Shown: piece after piece, positions 1 to 12,309 of the stretch
How positions within the stretch are numbered: the stretch's first letter is position 1
How the letters are laid out: each line of letters begins with the position of its first letter
Position numbers and translations under genes: made by a program
Assembly (NCBI GenBank): GCA_002110485.1
Contig: MOWL01000025.1
Location: 186,001-250,000 of the forward strand
DNA length: 64,000 nt
Reading direction: 5' to 3'
Origin: Emergomyces orientalis
Taxonomy: Eukaryota; Ascomycota; Eurotiomycetes; Onygenales; Ajellomycetaceae
Notes under the pieces: model-generated
Told to the model about the DNA's origin: nothing
Database searches by the model: none
The model's input: only the letters and a program-made list of their open reading frames with translations

Positions 1-3000
1 GGAAATCAACCAATCAAGACACCTGCGCAAGACCAAGCATTGACAAGCATGATCCATCCGATATTATGGAGTTAATAATAGCGGTTGTCCTAAAATAAGC
101 CCTAACGCGGACATAAAGAGTGCTCTGCGTACTTCCACAACTCTCCGTTTGAATATCTGCACAAGCTTGGCTGTAGAAAAAGTCACTCGAATAAGCCCAA
201 AAATAAGGTGATAAAACCGAAACCGAGCCGCGAAAAGATTGGGTTAGTTCCTAATTTTATCCTTTTATGCCATGGTACCCAGCTTGCCTCTTTACACAGC
301 CATCGGTGAGCACTGACCAGTTGGCAGTTTTGAGAACCGAGATAGGCTTGGTAGGTGGCGCACGATCCTTCGGTTTATGGTTTAGCCGCAACTTATGAAG
401 CTTAAGCTTAAATCCAAACACTAACGCGGGCCTGGAGCCGCCCCAGCAGGGGGTTCGTTTTGGCAGGGGTTAGATTTGCGCCCCCGTTCCAGCAGAATAC
501 CCAGACATTTTGTTGAATATAATTATCTGCAAATCTCTACGGCCGAAAAATATGAGCTGACTGGTGATGAGACCAGTATGAAGATCTCAGAAAGGTACTA
601 CTACGATGAACCGTGTATGTGCAAACCCTGGACAGCCCAAGTTCGGTACCTACACTGAAAGTAGAAAACGTGGGCCACGGTAAACCGTAAAAGGGATGAT
701 GAAAACATAAAGTATGGATGGGTACCAAATCCGGTTTTCTGACCCAAAAATCATCACATGGCGGAGAATAGATCAGCAAGTTTATCCAGGTCTTTTTTAG
801 AAGGACATTGTTTGACAAAGCAAAAGAATACTGATATGCACGGACCCACATCAACCAGCACTTTCTCCCTCTTTTCTTGTTTCTACTTTCTTCTTCCCTT
901 TCGTCTTCTCACGAACGATGTGAGGCGGGTTTCGCGGAATAAATTGGCTTCACGAGATGAAATTGCGCCGGTACGAGCGCAATATCCTGAAGTTAAAAAT
1001 ATAGTTTTAGCAGCAAAAATGAATGCATCTTGCGCGAGTGGCCTCCCGTTATTGGTGGAGTAGGAATGAACGCCTGCACACACTCTGACCTCCCTGCGTG
1101 TTATTGCTATGAATCCTACGAAATGGATGCTTAAGCCATTGCCAACAGGTGACGACAACAGAACTTGCGAGGTGGCTGTTGAAAGAAACCCCGAATTTGC
1201 ATCTTCAGCTGGTTACCATACGAAGGGAAAGAGAAAGCCCAAACCCTAAATCCACGGGGAGCTTGGCGGCGGGGGCTAACGATCATAAATTACACATGCA
1301 TACACAGATTACTCAGCCTTCCCATTGGAAAATCAGTTTGTCTCATTTCAATTTTCAGTCCCCAACTGCAAATATAACCTGCAAATGCCTGCTTCGGGCC
1401 GCTGCTCACACAAAAATGTTGTGGTGAAGCAGGGGGGGTTTTTTTAAAAGAAAAAAATAAAAATAAAAAAGTAAAAGCATATTATCGCTGACGAACCTTA
1501 AAACGCAGTGGAAGGCCTAACTCGACTCGGTATCCCATCCATCCGTATTCCTGCGGCTCGCACTGTTGCCCACATCTGTACAAAAGAGTCCGATTTGCTC
1601 CACTCGCCCTGCAGGGTCGGCTCAACCTGACAGCCGGAGGAAGATGCACAAGTTGGAATATGGCCTCTCACTCCCCATGCAATGTGGATTGACTAACATT
1701 ATGCAGGCTACCTAAAACATTTCACTTTGTGCGACGCGAGCTACTTGGTTTGACCACCGCAGTCATCCATTCTCAATTAGTCTGATAGTCTTTATCTGTT
1801 TATTTTGGGCCTTTTGGAAGTTCCGATGAGGTTTTTTATATTTTTTTTCTTTCAATCATCTTGCTTACCTTCTTCATGCTCCTAAGACTCTGCCCCCTTC
1901 CCAATGTATGCGATATGGGAAAGCATTTCCCCCATACTCGGATCAAATCAGGTTATCGCATGATTATGATACATGAGGTGAAACACTTACCAGGTGGCAT
2001 GGATAAGGTTGCCACGGTGTGCCTTTGTTCGCTCACTGTATCACTGTATCAGGGATGCGGGCTTGATAAACTTGTTGCCGCATGAGCAAATGATGCAAGT
2101 ATGTCAGATCGTATTTCTAAAAGTTATTTCAGTACGCTGACTGTTTGTGTAATCATGTATCTATTTGTACACTACGTCCGATTTCATATTCGCTATTCCC
2201 ATCATTCACGGATATACTGCGGATAATATGACTTCCGGATTACAACTCGCAAGCTCTAATAATATTCTTTACAATAGCTGCATCAGTTAAAACTTCAGCC
2301 AAACTTCCAACCCATTTAAGAAAATACTTCCTTCTCCTCTTTCATGGGCTGGCCTACTCCGTGGGATCGGAGATAAATCTTCCCAAGACATTTATCCCTG
2401 AACTCGGTTTTCTTTTCTGTGCGTTTGTCAGCGGAGGCTCAATTCCTAACCTTGGAAACTTTTGGCTTTTCACTGCCTTATTTGGAACGGTGCTGATCTC
2501 ACTCTAGGCAGTTCAACCGGTAAACTCAGCTTCATGATTCTTGAGCATACTATGTAGAGGCGTACCATTTTTAAGCGTCGCGTAGCATCGCCTTATACGA
2601 TTTACGCAGTTGGTCGTTCAAGGCTGATAGCCAGCTACATTCCCAACCAGCCGAAAGCCGTTTAAGGAGAAAAAAAAACTCCACAGCATGCTAGTGAGCA
2701 AAGACTTGCAGGGTACTCGCTACGTAAGATCGGATAGTCCTTCAACTATTATTATGGCGGATTCCAGCAATGCGTGAGATCATGGTAACTGCCCGTGGGG
2801 GTGCAACGTCAGCTGCCGACAGTGCAACACTCTATAGAACTATCTTCGCTTCACAACATGCTCCATGAGACAAGATCACTCCAAATAGTAGGTAGTGAGC
2901 GTTTAACACGCCCACATTCAAGATGATTGACCCCCCAGGGAGATATATATTGGCCCCCCTTCCTTATACAACGGTCTAAGGCTGGAGAACTGAGGAACAC

Positions 3001-5277
3001 CCCGTACATAGCCACGGTATGTGACAACCATAAATAATAATTATTTTATGTTGCGGCTTTAACAAGCAAAGTAGACACAGTCCGGCCTTGGCCTGCGTGT
3101 GTGTTGTCTGCGTGGGTACCTGGGTACGTAGCTATGGTATTATTGAGCCAGTACACGTACTAGTATTCTGCGTACTTTCGATAATACCTGCTGATAAGCG
3201 CCCTGCGGTATACGAGGTGTATAAAGTTACCGCGCTAGTTATATGCTCAGCAGCAGTGGTAATTAAATGCTAACTTTATTATGACATCCATGTTGGTCCA
3301 CAGCAGTTCAGGACATAGCATGAACAAGTCCTGATGTTCCAGAAGCAGTGCCCTGCGTAGCGTGGATTCGTATTGCATAATTATTTATTACCAATGATGA
3401 TGAAAGCTCGCCAAATTCTTAGAAGGCTCATTTGCAATCCTTCCCATTGAAGTTTCTGTCTCAGCTCTGTGTTTTATTGATTGGGAGCTTCCACAACAAA
3501 GGCACGAACGCAAGAAACACAGGGAGATGCTCAACTCGACAGGCCCTACAGAGAAGTGTTACCTGAGGGCGCCTCAGAAAACCTCGAGGTTAGATGGTGA
3601 CAAGTCTGGCCGTGCCTAGAATAAGGTTTGATGATAGTCATCATGGCGCTGAAACCTCGAGTCAGACACGACGCACGGTCCTGTGCTGCTTGAGCAATGC
3701 GAGGCCCATAAAAAGTAAATATAAAATATCATCGCCGTCCCCGTTCGCTTAAAAGCTTGGCCGGTATTCGCTGGTCCACGTTTTAACTCTAAATCTTAAA
3801 AAGAACTTGAATGATAAACCCGATCTTTGAGGGGGTTTGCTTAAGCTCGGACTTGGAGCTCGGACTTGGAGTCCCCATCTGTAAAACATGTGCATTCAGT
3901 GATGGCCATTATCTGTTCTACAAATATGAAATCGGCGGGTATACGAACAACCTCAAACATTAGGTAAGATATGGTATTTTAAGGTATGATGAGCAGGCGA
4001 AGCTTTACGTAACGAGCTACTTAAAAATGGATACTTGCGGATTGTAAATTGCGCCAGAGAGTCTGTTATTTATGCATAATCGAAGAAGAAGTGCGTAAAT
4101 ACTGTACATGTACAGATATGTAACAAACCCAGGCTTTGGTGAGCTGCCCAGATATCTATCCTTGCTTGGCCAAGAGAAGCTGTCCCACTACAGCAATAAA
4201 GTATGCTGCCTAGTAGGTCAGTCAGAAAAGAAATCTGGCGCTATGGGATTGGTAAATGTTCTCCACATCCACGTTTTCCTGCCTTGGTCGCTCTCGCATT
4301 TTTCTTCAACAATGAGTCCCCTAAGGCTGCACGAAGTAAACGATGCGAGATTATTTCCCATCTCAAACTTCTTTCCGATACTACTCAGTACTCACTACCC
4401 TGGCGTCACCGCTGACAACATACGCCTGCGTGCCTCGGTTGTAGGGTGAGGGCCTGACCAACCTTCGCCCTTGTTCATCCACATGCTATATTGAGACTAG
4501 GCCATCCTAACCACGATTGGCAGGCAAGAAGCATAATAAATAAGCAGGCGGCTAGCGGAAGTTTATCTCTAAATATTAGTTTCCTCTGCCCACTATTGAA
4601 TTCGAGTAGAGAAACAAGAACGTTGATTTGAACAGCTGGCTCATTCCCTGTTTCATTATTTGCAAAGATTCTCACTGCCTTTTTTATTATTATTATTTTT
4701 TATTATTATCTTGGAGCAAGAAATGGTGGATCTCCAAGTCTTCGAGTCCCCCATTATGGATGGAGCTCAAAGAGTTTTTTGTCATCATGTGTCAGGATGA
4801 CAGCGAGATTCTCCATCATGACTGTGTTCGGAGGTAACCCCACTGCCAAGATGAGACCCTAACCGGAGCCGGTCGGCGACGGCTTTCAGAGGATTTTTGA
4901 AGAGCATCACAACTACCCTGGGCTGCGGAAATTTTTAGATGTTCAATCACCATTTAAACAACCCATACCTCGGACCCCTGGCTCCGGACTCCGGCCTTCA
5001 TAGACGGACTGAATGGAGTCCGATACAATAAGGAGCTGAATAATCAGAAGCAGCGCCACTTTGCCCACCATCATCGAACAGGACAAGAAAATTGAGCTTT
5101 CCTTGCTGAAGGATGATCATGTTTCGGTTGCCATTCGTACTCGGAAATAATGAGGTTTACCTGAAGTTTTGAGTGATTATTGTTGACTCATCTGAATACA
5201 ACAGTTAAGATCTGCATTGAGGCCAAGGTTTGTCAATCCTTTCACTATCCATCCGCCACGATTTTGGTAGATCGCAC
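1..5277. other. Gene-poor region, no supported gene
   Basis: No reading frame here is long, coding-like or matched to a family I know. Frames are at most about 110 codons, and their translations are low-complexity or lack domain signatures. I saw no tRNA-like cloverleaf, no telomeric repeat, no long terminal repeat and no transposase motif. The only clear local structure is the 13-bp direct duplication at 3845-3870 and A/T-rich tracts near 1437-1470 and 4680-4710. It could be intergenic DNA, decayed repeats or lineage-specific non-coding transcription units; the sequence does not decide. Confidence 0.6.
3845..3870. repeat. Tandem duplication, 2 x 13 bp
   Basis: The unit GCTCGGACTTGGA occurs twice head to tail with no mismatch, inside non-coding DNA. 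It may be a slippage product; no function is suggested. Confidence 0.85.
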
Positions 5278-5552
5278 ATGGGGACCAAGCAGAGAAAACG
5301 GCAGATCATCATTGGTGATGATTACGAAGGATTGGGCAGCATGGCCTCGATTCTCTCCATTCGGCAGTTTTCTAACATTATTAATGCGATCCCCAGTCGA
5401 TTCAAGCTTACGACAATGGATGTTCGGTAATACCTCTGATCTACCGTGGTCTCGTAGCTTGCCCCATGTCCAGCCCATACTCCAGCGATGCTACTCCTAG
5501 GAAACTTCGCTTATTGGCGCCCGAATTATATCGGTTGGATGGAAATGGCTGA
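5278..5552 (+). CDS. Possible two-exon fragment, unknown function
   Basis: An ATG at 5278 opens a frame that joins across a possible 47-nt intron (5427-5473, GTAATA...CCAG) to a second exon ending in TGA at 5552. The joined product would be 75 residues with a basic start (MGTKQRKRQ) and no low complexity, so its composition is more protein-like than its surroundings. Against it: the intron is very short, has no good CTAAC branch site, and I recognise no family. It could equally be a chance frame or the remnant of a larger decayed gene. No neighbouring gene gives context. Confidence 0.2.
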
Positions 5553-6628
5553 ATTTGTTTGTGCCCACGCCGGGTTAAAGCCCTCCCCAACTCGAAACCT
5601 TCAATAATTGCCCTTTCTTTAGCAGAAGCCAAGCAAAGGAGTCAGAGCCAATTATCTAAGGCCAAGAATTGGGGAGAAAACCCAGATAGTGACGGAGCCA
5701 AAACACATGACGGGACAGGTGTTACTAGGCACTTTTGGCACGGAAGCGCCAGGCGTGTCCTTTTATTTTATTTTTTGCGTTTCTGTGGAGTTGGAGAAGC
5801 TGCGCTGAATCCTGTGCCGTACTGTTTTGATTGCCAAAATGGCTCCTGAATACCGGAATTCTGACCAGAGAAATTCTAGCCACGTAGTTGTTGTACGCGT
5901 TGGGAAGGTGGAAATATTGGGACCTTCTCTAATTTCCTCTCAGTTGTTTCGGAAGTTTTACTTCAACAAATTTATATCTTCTTTTCGTGCTGTGGCACGA
6001 ACCATCAATATCCAACAATTGGTTTAATATTCTATTATGCCTTTCACAACATAGGCCGTAGACTCGATGATCCCTCAGAAGCCCTTCCCTAGATCTCCCT
6101 AACCTCATTGACATTTCCTTCTCGACTGCCTTGTTCTGGTGCGGAAATTTCGAGCCGTGGGTAGGGAGTAAACTTATAGAAAATGACGTCGAAGATAGGT
6201 GAGGTTTTAACGTCTAAAGAAGGGAGCTGAAATTGAAAGTTCCGTTCATTTTGACGTTCTGGTATCCCCAGCGAAGTCCTTCGCCATTCATCTAATCCAG
6301 GCCATCAGAGCCCTTTCACAAGTGCACAGGTAAACCCAATTCTTACTCTATGTCGATACATTATCATCCTCAATGCGTAGCTTCTTCTTCTTCTTCTTCG
6401 ACGAGGGAATTTTGGAACATGATCGCATTACGCATTGTTAGCTTCATTAGACGGACATTTCTTTCTATTTCAAAAGTTTCCGTATCCACTTGACTACCAC
6501 CTCGACAAGTTCCTTCACTCTGGTTCTTCATCTGAAAACATTTCTTTTGCGGTCTTCATTATTTCCAATTCTTCGCGGTGGTCCTCATGCGCCTGATGCA
6601 ACTGGGTCCCCAGTATTGTGGAACTCAC

Positions 6629-6813
6629 CTCTCTGGTCCGTCCCTATAAATATTCAGTTCCTTAAATGCAAGACAAGGATGAACTCTTCTAGCATTCAGC
6701 TCAGGAGTGAATGGCAGTGTGAACCCTGGTTCACTGCGTAGTCCGCTATTGAGCAGGGCTTGCTGAATCGTTGAAGCTAGGATCCAGATAGCTAGAACAA
6801 TTCTCCTGGCCAT
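6629..6813 (-). CDS. Possible first exon of a small secreted protein
   Basis: The ATG at 6813 is followed by a signal-peptide-like start: MARR, a hydrophobic stretch of about ten residues, then small and polar residues. The frame runs 61 codons to a strong donor, GAGAG|GTGAGT, at 6629/6628. Several acceptors lie within 150 nt downstream, but each gives an early stop, and one would finish the protein about 14 residues later. A mature peptide of 55-60 residues would be plausible. No family is recognised and no cysteine pattern of a known effector or antifungal peptide is present. Confidence is low because the downstream exon is not fixed. Confidence 0.28.
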
Positions 6814-6854
6814 CGGGGGTGAATATATGCACTACAACACAAGTAGAGTCATGT

Positions 6855-6883
6855 CAAAATTCAAATTCAAATTCAAATTCAAA
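6855..6883. repeat. Hexanucleotide microsatellite (AAATTC)n
   Basis: Four to five copies of an AAATTC unit, followed by a short A run, in non-coding DNA about 40 bp from the putative start at 6813. Confidence 0.85.
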
Positions 6884-7117
6884 AAAATAGAAAGGCATAG
6901 CTGCATGTTCCTCCCCAAAGTCCTTTCAATCTATGCTACCCTCAAAGGGAGGAAGATTGAAGGGGTTAGTTCAAGATAGTGTATGCTTTTGTGCCTGAGT
7001 GAGTCGCCGCAAATGTGTATGTGGTGTGCCTAGTTACCCACCGAGGTAGATAGGTACAGGATTCACGTCTCGACCCTTCCTGTGGGCCATGATCAAACAG
7101 CACAACACCCCGAAGAT

Positions 7118-7488
7118 TTAAACTTCTGCCCAGTAATCAACAACATCGGAGAAATCACGGGGTAGCAAGAAAACACCAGATAAAGCATTGTTTACAGTGT
7201 TATAAGTCACCATGGAAAGTTTAGCGTATATGTTTCTTGCGATATCATGGATTGCGATGGTAGCTAATTCCAGCAGACGCAATCGGTCCACACTGTCGTT
7301 CAGTTCTCGTAAGAACTCTGTATAGGAAGTCCATCAATGACTTGAGCAAAAATATCTTTGGCATGGTTAGTGCGTAAAATGGCGGCAAGCACCAGCTTGA
7401 GGATGCGAGCCCTCTCCTGCTCAGTACATGCGAGAAAGAGCATGGTGGATCGGTTCACAGCAATACACGCTCCTGCGTTTCCAAAGCC
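7118..7488 (-). pseudogene. Frameshifted coding remnant, unknown protein
   Basis: On the minus strand a frame from about 7488 reads through GFGNAGACIAVNRSTM and a helical segment (EQERARILKLVLAAILRT) to DGLPIQ, then meets a stop. A different frame is coding-like immediately afterwards, from FLRELNDSVDRLRLLELAT to DYWAEV and a TAA at 7118. Together the two halves give about 120 residues of balanced, amphipathic protein with no low complexity. The switch of frame near 7320 has no GT...AG intron that would explain it, so a small indel in a decaying gene or a sequencing error is the simplest reading. The family is not recognised. An acceptor-like TTTCCAG precedes 7488, so upstream exons may once have existed. 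Confidence 0.35.
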
Positions 7489-8300
7489 CTGGAAACTGTA
7501 GAGCGCTCAGAAAAGGTACAGCTGAGAAGAAATAGAGCCAGGGGGGGTAGGACTGGTTGGTTTCAGCCACAGACCAAGCTGGGAGCTCAAATCCAAGTAA
7601 TTCCAACATAGCCAGGACTTATCGCTTCTTTGAAGATCTAACGTGGTTGATTGATCAGAGCCCATATGAAGTGGGAACTGGACCTCAGCTGGGGCCTTTT
7701 TCTTTCGAAACCAATGCATTTTATGCCCTTGTGGATGCACAAGCAAGTCGAATCCGTTGGAGAGCGGGTTAATTCTCAACGGAGATCCACTCAAAATATC
7801 GCTCTGCGAGGAGAGTATATGGGACACGGGCATTGTCTACTTATCCTCTGCTTCTTTTACAAGTCTATTAATGGTGAGGCGCAGCACTCGTTGCAATGCG
7901 GAGCTCAGTCACAGGAACGACAACACAACAAGTTGGCCTCCACAAATTTTGTCGTTTCAATAAATTAACGATGAACCCATTTAAATGCATCTGATGCCAA
8001 TTGTTCTTCCTACTAGGTGGCCGTGTCTTAGCAAAGATTGCCTTTTCAAGGGAGGTTACCTACCTTTCTTTACTTATATGGTGCCCTGGTTGGCCGAGGT
8101 GGGCTCTCAATCGATGTAGCCGCCACGGAGGTATCTTCTTCTACATTTGAGTTTTACCGTACAATCCAAATTTCATGCATCACCATACCAATTTCTACTC
8201 CACCCCTACTCTGGTGAACACACAGCCTACTCTTCTTTTACACAAGTAAACATTACTTATTCTTACTTTTTTCTCCCTGTCAAAATGTCCAACTCTGTGA

Positions 8301-8684
8301 GTTTTTTATTCTTCAAAGAGAAACTGTTGGGGGTCAAGTTTTCCAGTACAAGTTAATACAGCCAGGTACACATTTGTTGCAGCAGCGTTTCCGTTCGCAC
8401 TTCACCGATGCGATGCTGCAGCTATCAGAACAGCCATGCAAAGAAACATTCAACTTTTGGATAACAACTCCCCATCACTGGAAAAGCGGTTTCAAGATGT
8501 CAGTGAGGAATTACTAAACAATTCCATTGCTCAGTTCTTCAACATTACGAAGGCGCAATGGCCGATGATCATTATTGATGGAACCCTAGGCCTGCCCTTT
8601 GAGAACTTCGATCATCGGGATCAACCTGTGTACGTCGGCACCCTGTACGATTCTAAAAGTATGCTGATGCGTACTCCATTCTAG
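8301..8684 (+). CDS. Open coding-like frame, unknown (possible last exon)
   Basis: After a TGA at 8298 one frame stays open for 127 codons to TAG at 8684. It contains an internal ATG at 8436 but no start codon near its beginning, so it would have to be a 3' exon or a fragment. The translation is globular-looking, with segments such as VNTARYTFVAAAFPFALHRC, a charged helix-like segment around LEKRFQDVSEELL, and FFNITKAQWPMIIIDGTLG. I do not recognise the family. A possible donor (TCT|GTGAGT, 8295) lies just upstream of the open part, but acceptors in the correct phase are too close for a normal intron. It could be an unannotated accessory gene, a pseudogene piece, or chance. Confidence 0.28.
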   Translation, partial: VFYSSKRNCWGSSFPVQVNTARYTFVAAAFPFALHRCDAAAIRTAMQRNIQLLDNNSPSLEKRFQDVSEELLNNSIAQFFNITKAQWPMIIIDGTLGLPFENFDHRDQPVYVGTLYDSKSMLMRTPF

Positions 8685-11600
8685 TTTGTCAACCGTTTTT
8701 CATCGGCTAATCGGCCGCTGCTTAAACAAACTGCTTCATGAAGTAGGAGCTCGTCTTTTAATAACATACTTTTACAATGTTCCACCCCACACACAATCTG
8801 GTCTTTGCATCAGGGACTGTTGGAGAATCGGGGCGCATGCTAGAAACGCTTCCTTTAAATTGAGCTTCGGAATTTTCCTGACACTCCCCAGGTTTGCGAC
8901 AGAATTTTGATGGTGTTGCAGGTACTAATGTACCCATTAGGTTGTGGCCCGCCCGTCATGGAATGGCAAAAAAGGGTTCAGTAACTGGCTAGACTTTTTG
9001 ATCTTAAAAATCTAAAGTGTGCTCTCGGCTTTGCCCCTTATGAAACTGACAATGAATCTTCAATCATTGGAAACTCATGGCTTGCAACGAATAGACAACA
9101 GACAGATGTCCAACAGCCACCATTTCATCTGAATGGCAAGACAAACGCACACGCGATATTGTATCATGCGGGGAAAGCTTCTGCAGTATCCGAATAATTT
9201 TGGGCAGTTAATTCAAACCTAAAACTTTTCATACTGTTGAACATGGCAGTTTCGAGAAGCTTTGGCCATGATATTGAATTGGTGGATGGAGTCTTCCGTT
9301 TGTAATGTTCCAAGTCTTTTATTCATTCTTTTCATCCTTTTTGGCTTGACCGATTATGTTGAATAAATTGATATGTTCTTATTTTTGCGGCAACATCTAG
9401 ATGACTACGGAGTACTCCGTAGCTCGTTGATTAACCCGCAGTTCTTGGAGCTGACTTCGCAAATGGTGGGAACGACCTCAGCCTGGTGGGCAAAAGGTTG
9501 CGAATACATGTTTTTCTCTCCCTTCCTGCTTTCCATAGTAACTTTGGGTGAATCGAACTGTTTCAGAGACTTTCTTGGCTATTAATCCTATCCAGTTGAG
9601 ATATCGTAATTAACACCTTTTTTCAGTCAAGCAAAGAATTTCGATATTCCCATATTTCCATTTTGGGCAAGGTTACGCTGGATAAATATACCATACGGTA
9701 TGTATGTATGTATGTGTGTGTATGGACAGCGTACGTACAAGCGTCGTATTATACCAGCGGCGCATAATTATAGTTTTTTAGGTTACCGGGTGTCAGGATG
9801 GAGCGTAACACGGATGGGAAAACAAGCTTATTTTTCGTTCTCATGATCTTTATTTCATCGACCACCCAAGGAGTCAACACTAATTTCAGGCAGCGAAGTA
9901 AGGACGAAATGAAGGTTATCGACGCCAATGCAAAAGTTAAAGTCGCCGTGATTGGGGAACACCTTGTTCCTTTGTTAGCCATCAAAATATCCTCGGAAAG
10001 AAAAAATGGGGGCTCTCGTATCCGAAACATTTTTTATCTCCCTCAAAGCCCACCGTCCGTTGCGTTGGCTGGACCTGTGGACACCTTTGCTTATTATTCC
10101 TCCCATGCTAGTGGCAAGCGCAAGTATCATCGTGTCACTCAGCCAACAAGGGTGAGCGGCGGATCGAACAGGGGCGTCAAGATAACCTTAACAATATGTG
10201 GGTCGAAGAACCAAGGATTGAGATCCATGGAAAAGACCGTACCCGCTCACATCCAGTTCCACAGCAAAACAAGAACAAAGGACTACGCAGCGTACTCAGT
10301 GTTGTTCTCAGTGTAAGCATCGTAAGAAACGAACGACCTATCAGACGCAGAAATGCAAGGAGAAGAACGTGAACAGAGCGGAAGTAACGGAAAAACTAAG
10401 AATCGCAGCAAAAAGAAATTAATTCCCACGTCTTGGTTCCCCATGCTAAGCATCTAAGGGATTTAGCGCCCACCCAAAATTTCGCCGCCACGCTGAGGTT
10501 AAAAACTTGAAAATACCAAAATCTTCTGACAAATGAAGGTTGCCCAGCCAAAGGCGTTGTTGCCCCTCTCCTATTTGGCCAGTCAAGCCTCCTCCTATTC
10601 ATTTGTGTTGGATAGGCTTGACAGGTGGTAGGGAATTGGTGTTTAGCATCTGCTCCCCTCCTCACACCAATGTCTTTTACATCTAACACCTTGGCTGTAT
10701 TCGTTTGCATGTCTTTGACCGTATTTCTCATGAACGCCATGTCCCGTACCCATCATAATGCCCTTGTTTTTCTCCTAGGAAATTGTGACGTCGAATGTTA
10801 ACCTCGACTGGGTGGAAAGTCAAAAAGCAAACAATTGTCTTGGAATTCTGCTCGGAGCTCGTGGTAACAACGATGGCTGGCAGGAGTACGACTTAAAAAC
10901 GTCTCCTCGCCATACCCCGCCAGACTATTTCGCAAGCTCTAGACTCATCCGCAGAATTGCAGCCCAGGCAACATTTGTGCTGTTATATTTTTGCAGTCGA
11001 AGGCACATTATTTTTTTAACAAATGATTGGATTTGACAGCTCCATCAGGCAGCATACAAGTTATTCAGTAGCCCTGGTACATAAACCACCCAATACCCGA
11101 GCAGCCGCAGAATTTTTGTTGCCACAACCCAAGAAGCGGAGTATTTATGACCGCCAAATGCTGCGCTGGATGATTTAAGGTTAATTAACCGTTTATAAGG
11201 TTTGCAGTCTATGCGCACGACTTCAGAACATTCAAAAGCCCTTTTTTACGCATATTCTGATGTACCCACCACATACGTGGTGGCGTTGTTCTTTTGCTCC
11301 AACCTGGTTGTCTCCATACTGGCCCATTTTAATGACCGAGGCTTTTCTGAAAATAGAGTGCTTATGACCTGTCGTAGCCGACAAGGGATCTGCTTCTTTC
11401 ATTTGAGCCTGGTATCACCGTCCTGGCCGCCGCGGATTAAAAATATAAGCAATGGCAGTAACTTTCGTATCCCTCGTTGGGAGGCAGATCCTGCCCACCT
11501 CCAACGAATAACTCGTGTTCTCCTCGGACCTTCGGATAAAGCAATATGAAACTGTGAGAATTAGAAGGCAAAGTGGCGTGCCCTTCCCAGCCTTCGTCCT

Positions 11601-12309
11601 TTGGCCATTTTGCTGCTTTATTAACCTCATTGGATAATACGAATATGAAAAGGAGTCAAAAGGGCGTCGTGTGACGAAAGTGGATATTGCCTGCCTAAAT
11701 TGACAACTCATGTACAGTACGAGGCAGCCCTAACTCTAATGAGGAGTTAGGGGAGTATAATTTGTTCTGTAACTTACATACGTGCTTTGAAAGATGAATA
11801 CGGTGGAGACAAACTTCTGGAAGCGGGGACCTGGTGGGCGAGCGCATGGTAGGTCACCGAGTGGGTGGAATTTACTCTGGAAATCGCATATCTGTGTGTT
11901 CATCTGAGATGTGGGTGAAATATATATTTTTCCGTTTGCTCTATACAGCCAAAGAGGTAATGGAGAAAGCAGCTAGAAATATTAAAAAAGGCGCTAGCTT
12001 TCCTTTTTGGAGATTGAATAAAGATAACAACATCCTCGTAACGAAGACATGTGTATTACTAAAAGGGGTGGGTGTCTTTAAAAACGTATGCTGGAGGGCA
12101 AGCTCAAGCGGCTAGATAATGCAAGGCCTGTCTAAGGAAAGTCAGCCAAACTGGTACTTAGGCACAAGTTAGAAATAAATAAATTTAAGAAAAGAGAAGA
12201 TATCTTCATATCTTGTAATATACAGTTCTTTGATCGCCATAATAATACAAAAAAAAACAAAAAAAACAAGGGGGGCGGTTAATAAATAGGAAAGATGTTA
12301 CGGTTTTTC
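8685..12309. other. Gene-poor region, no supported gene
   Basis: No recognisable gene. The longest frame (9798-10316, 172 codons) is contradicted by an overlapping open antisense frame and has no family resemblance. Local structures include a TATG/TG microsatellite at about 9699-9724, a 7-bp hairpin at 11266-11283 (CCACCAC/GTGGTGG, 4-nt loop) and an 8-bp hairpin at 11729-11751 (CCTAACTC/GAGTTAGG). The last 130 bp are A-rich and would be the 3' flank of the asparaginyl-tRNA synthetase gene. Confidence 0.6.

Noticed and set aside
9798..10316. 172-codon plus-strand frame with a hydrophobic N-terminal stretch
   Set aside because: The antisense frame over the same bases is also open for 93 codons, composition is unconvincing and no family or splice support exists.
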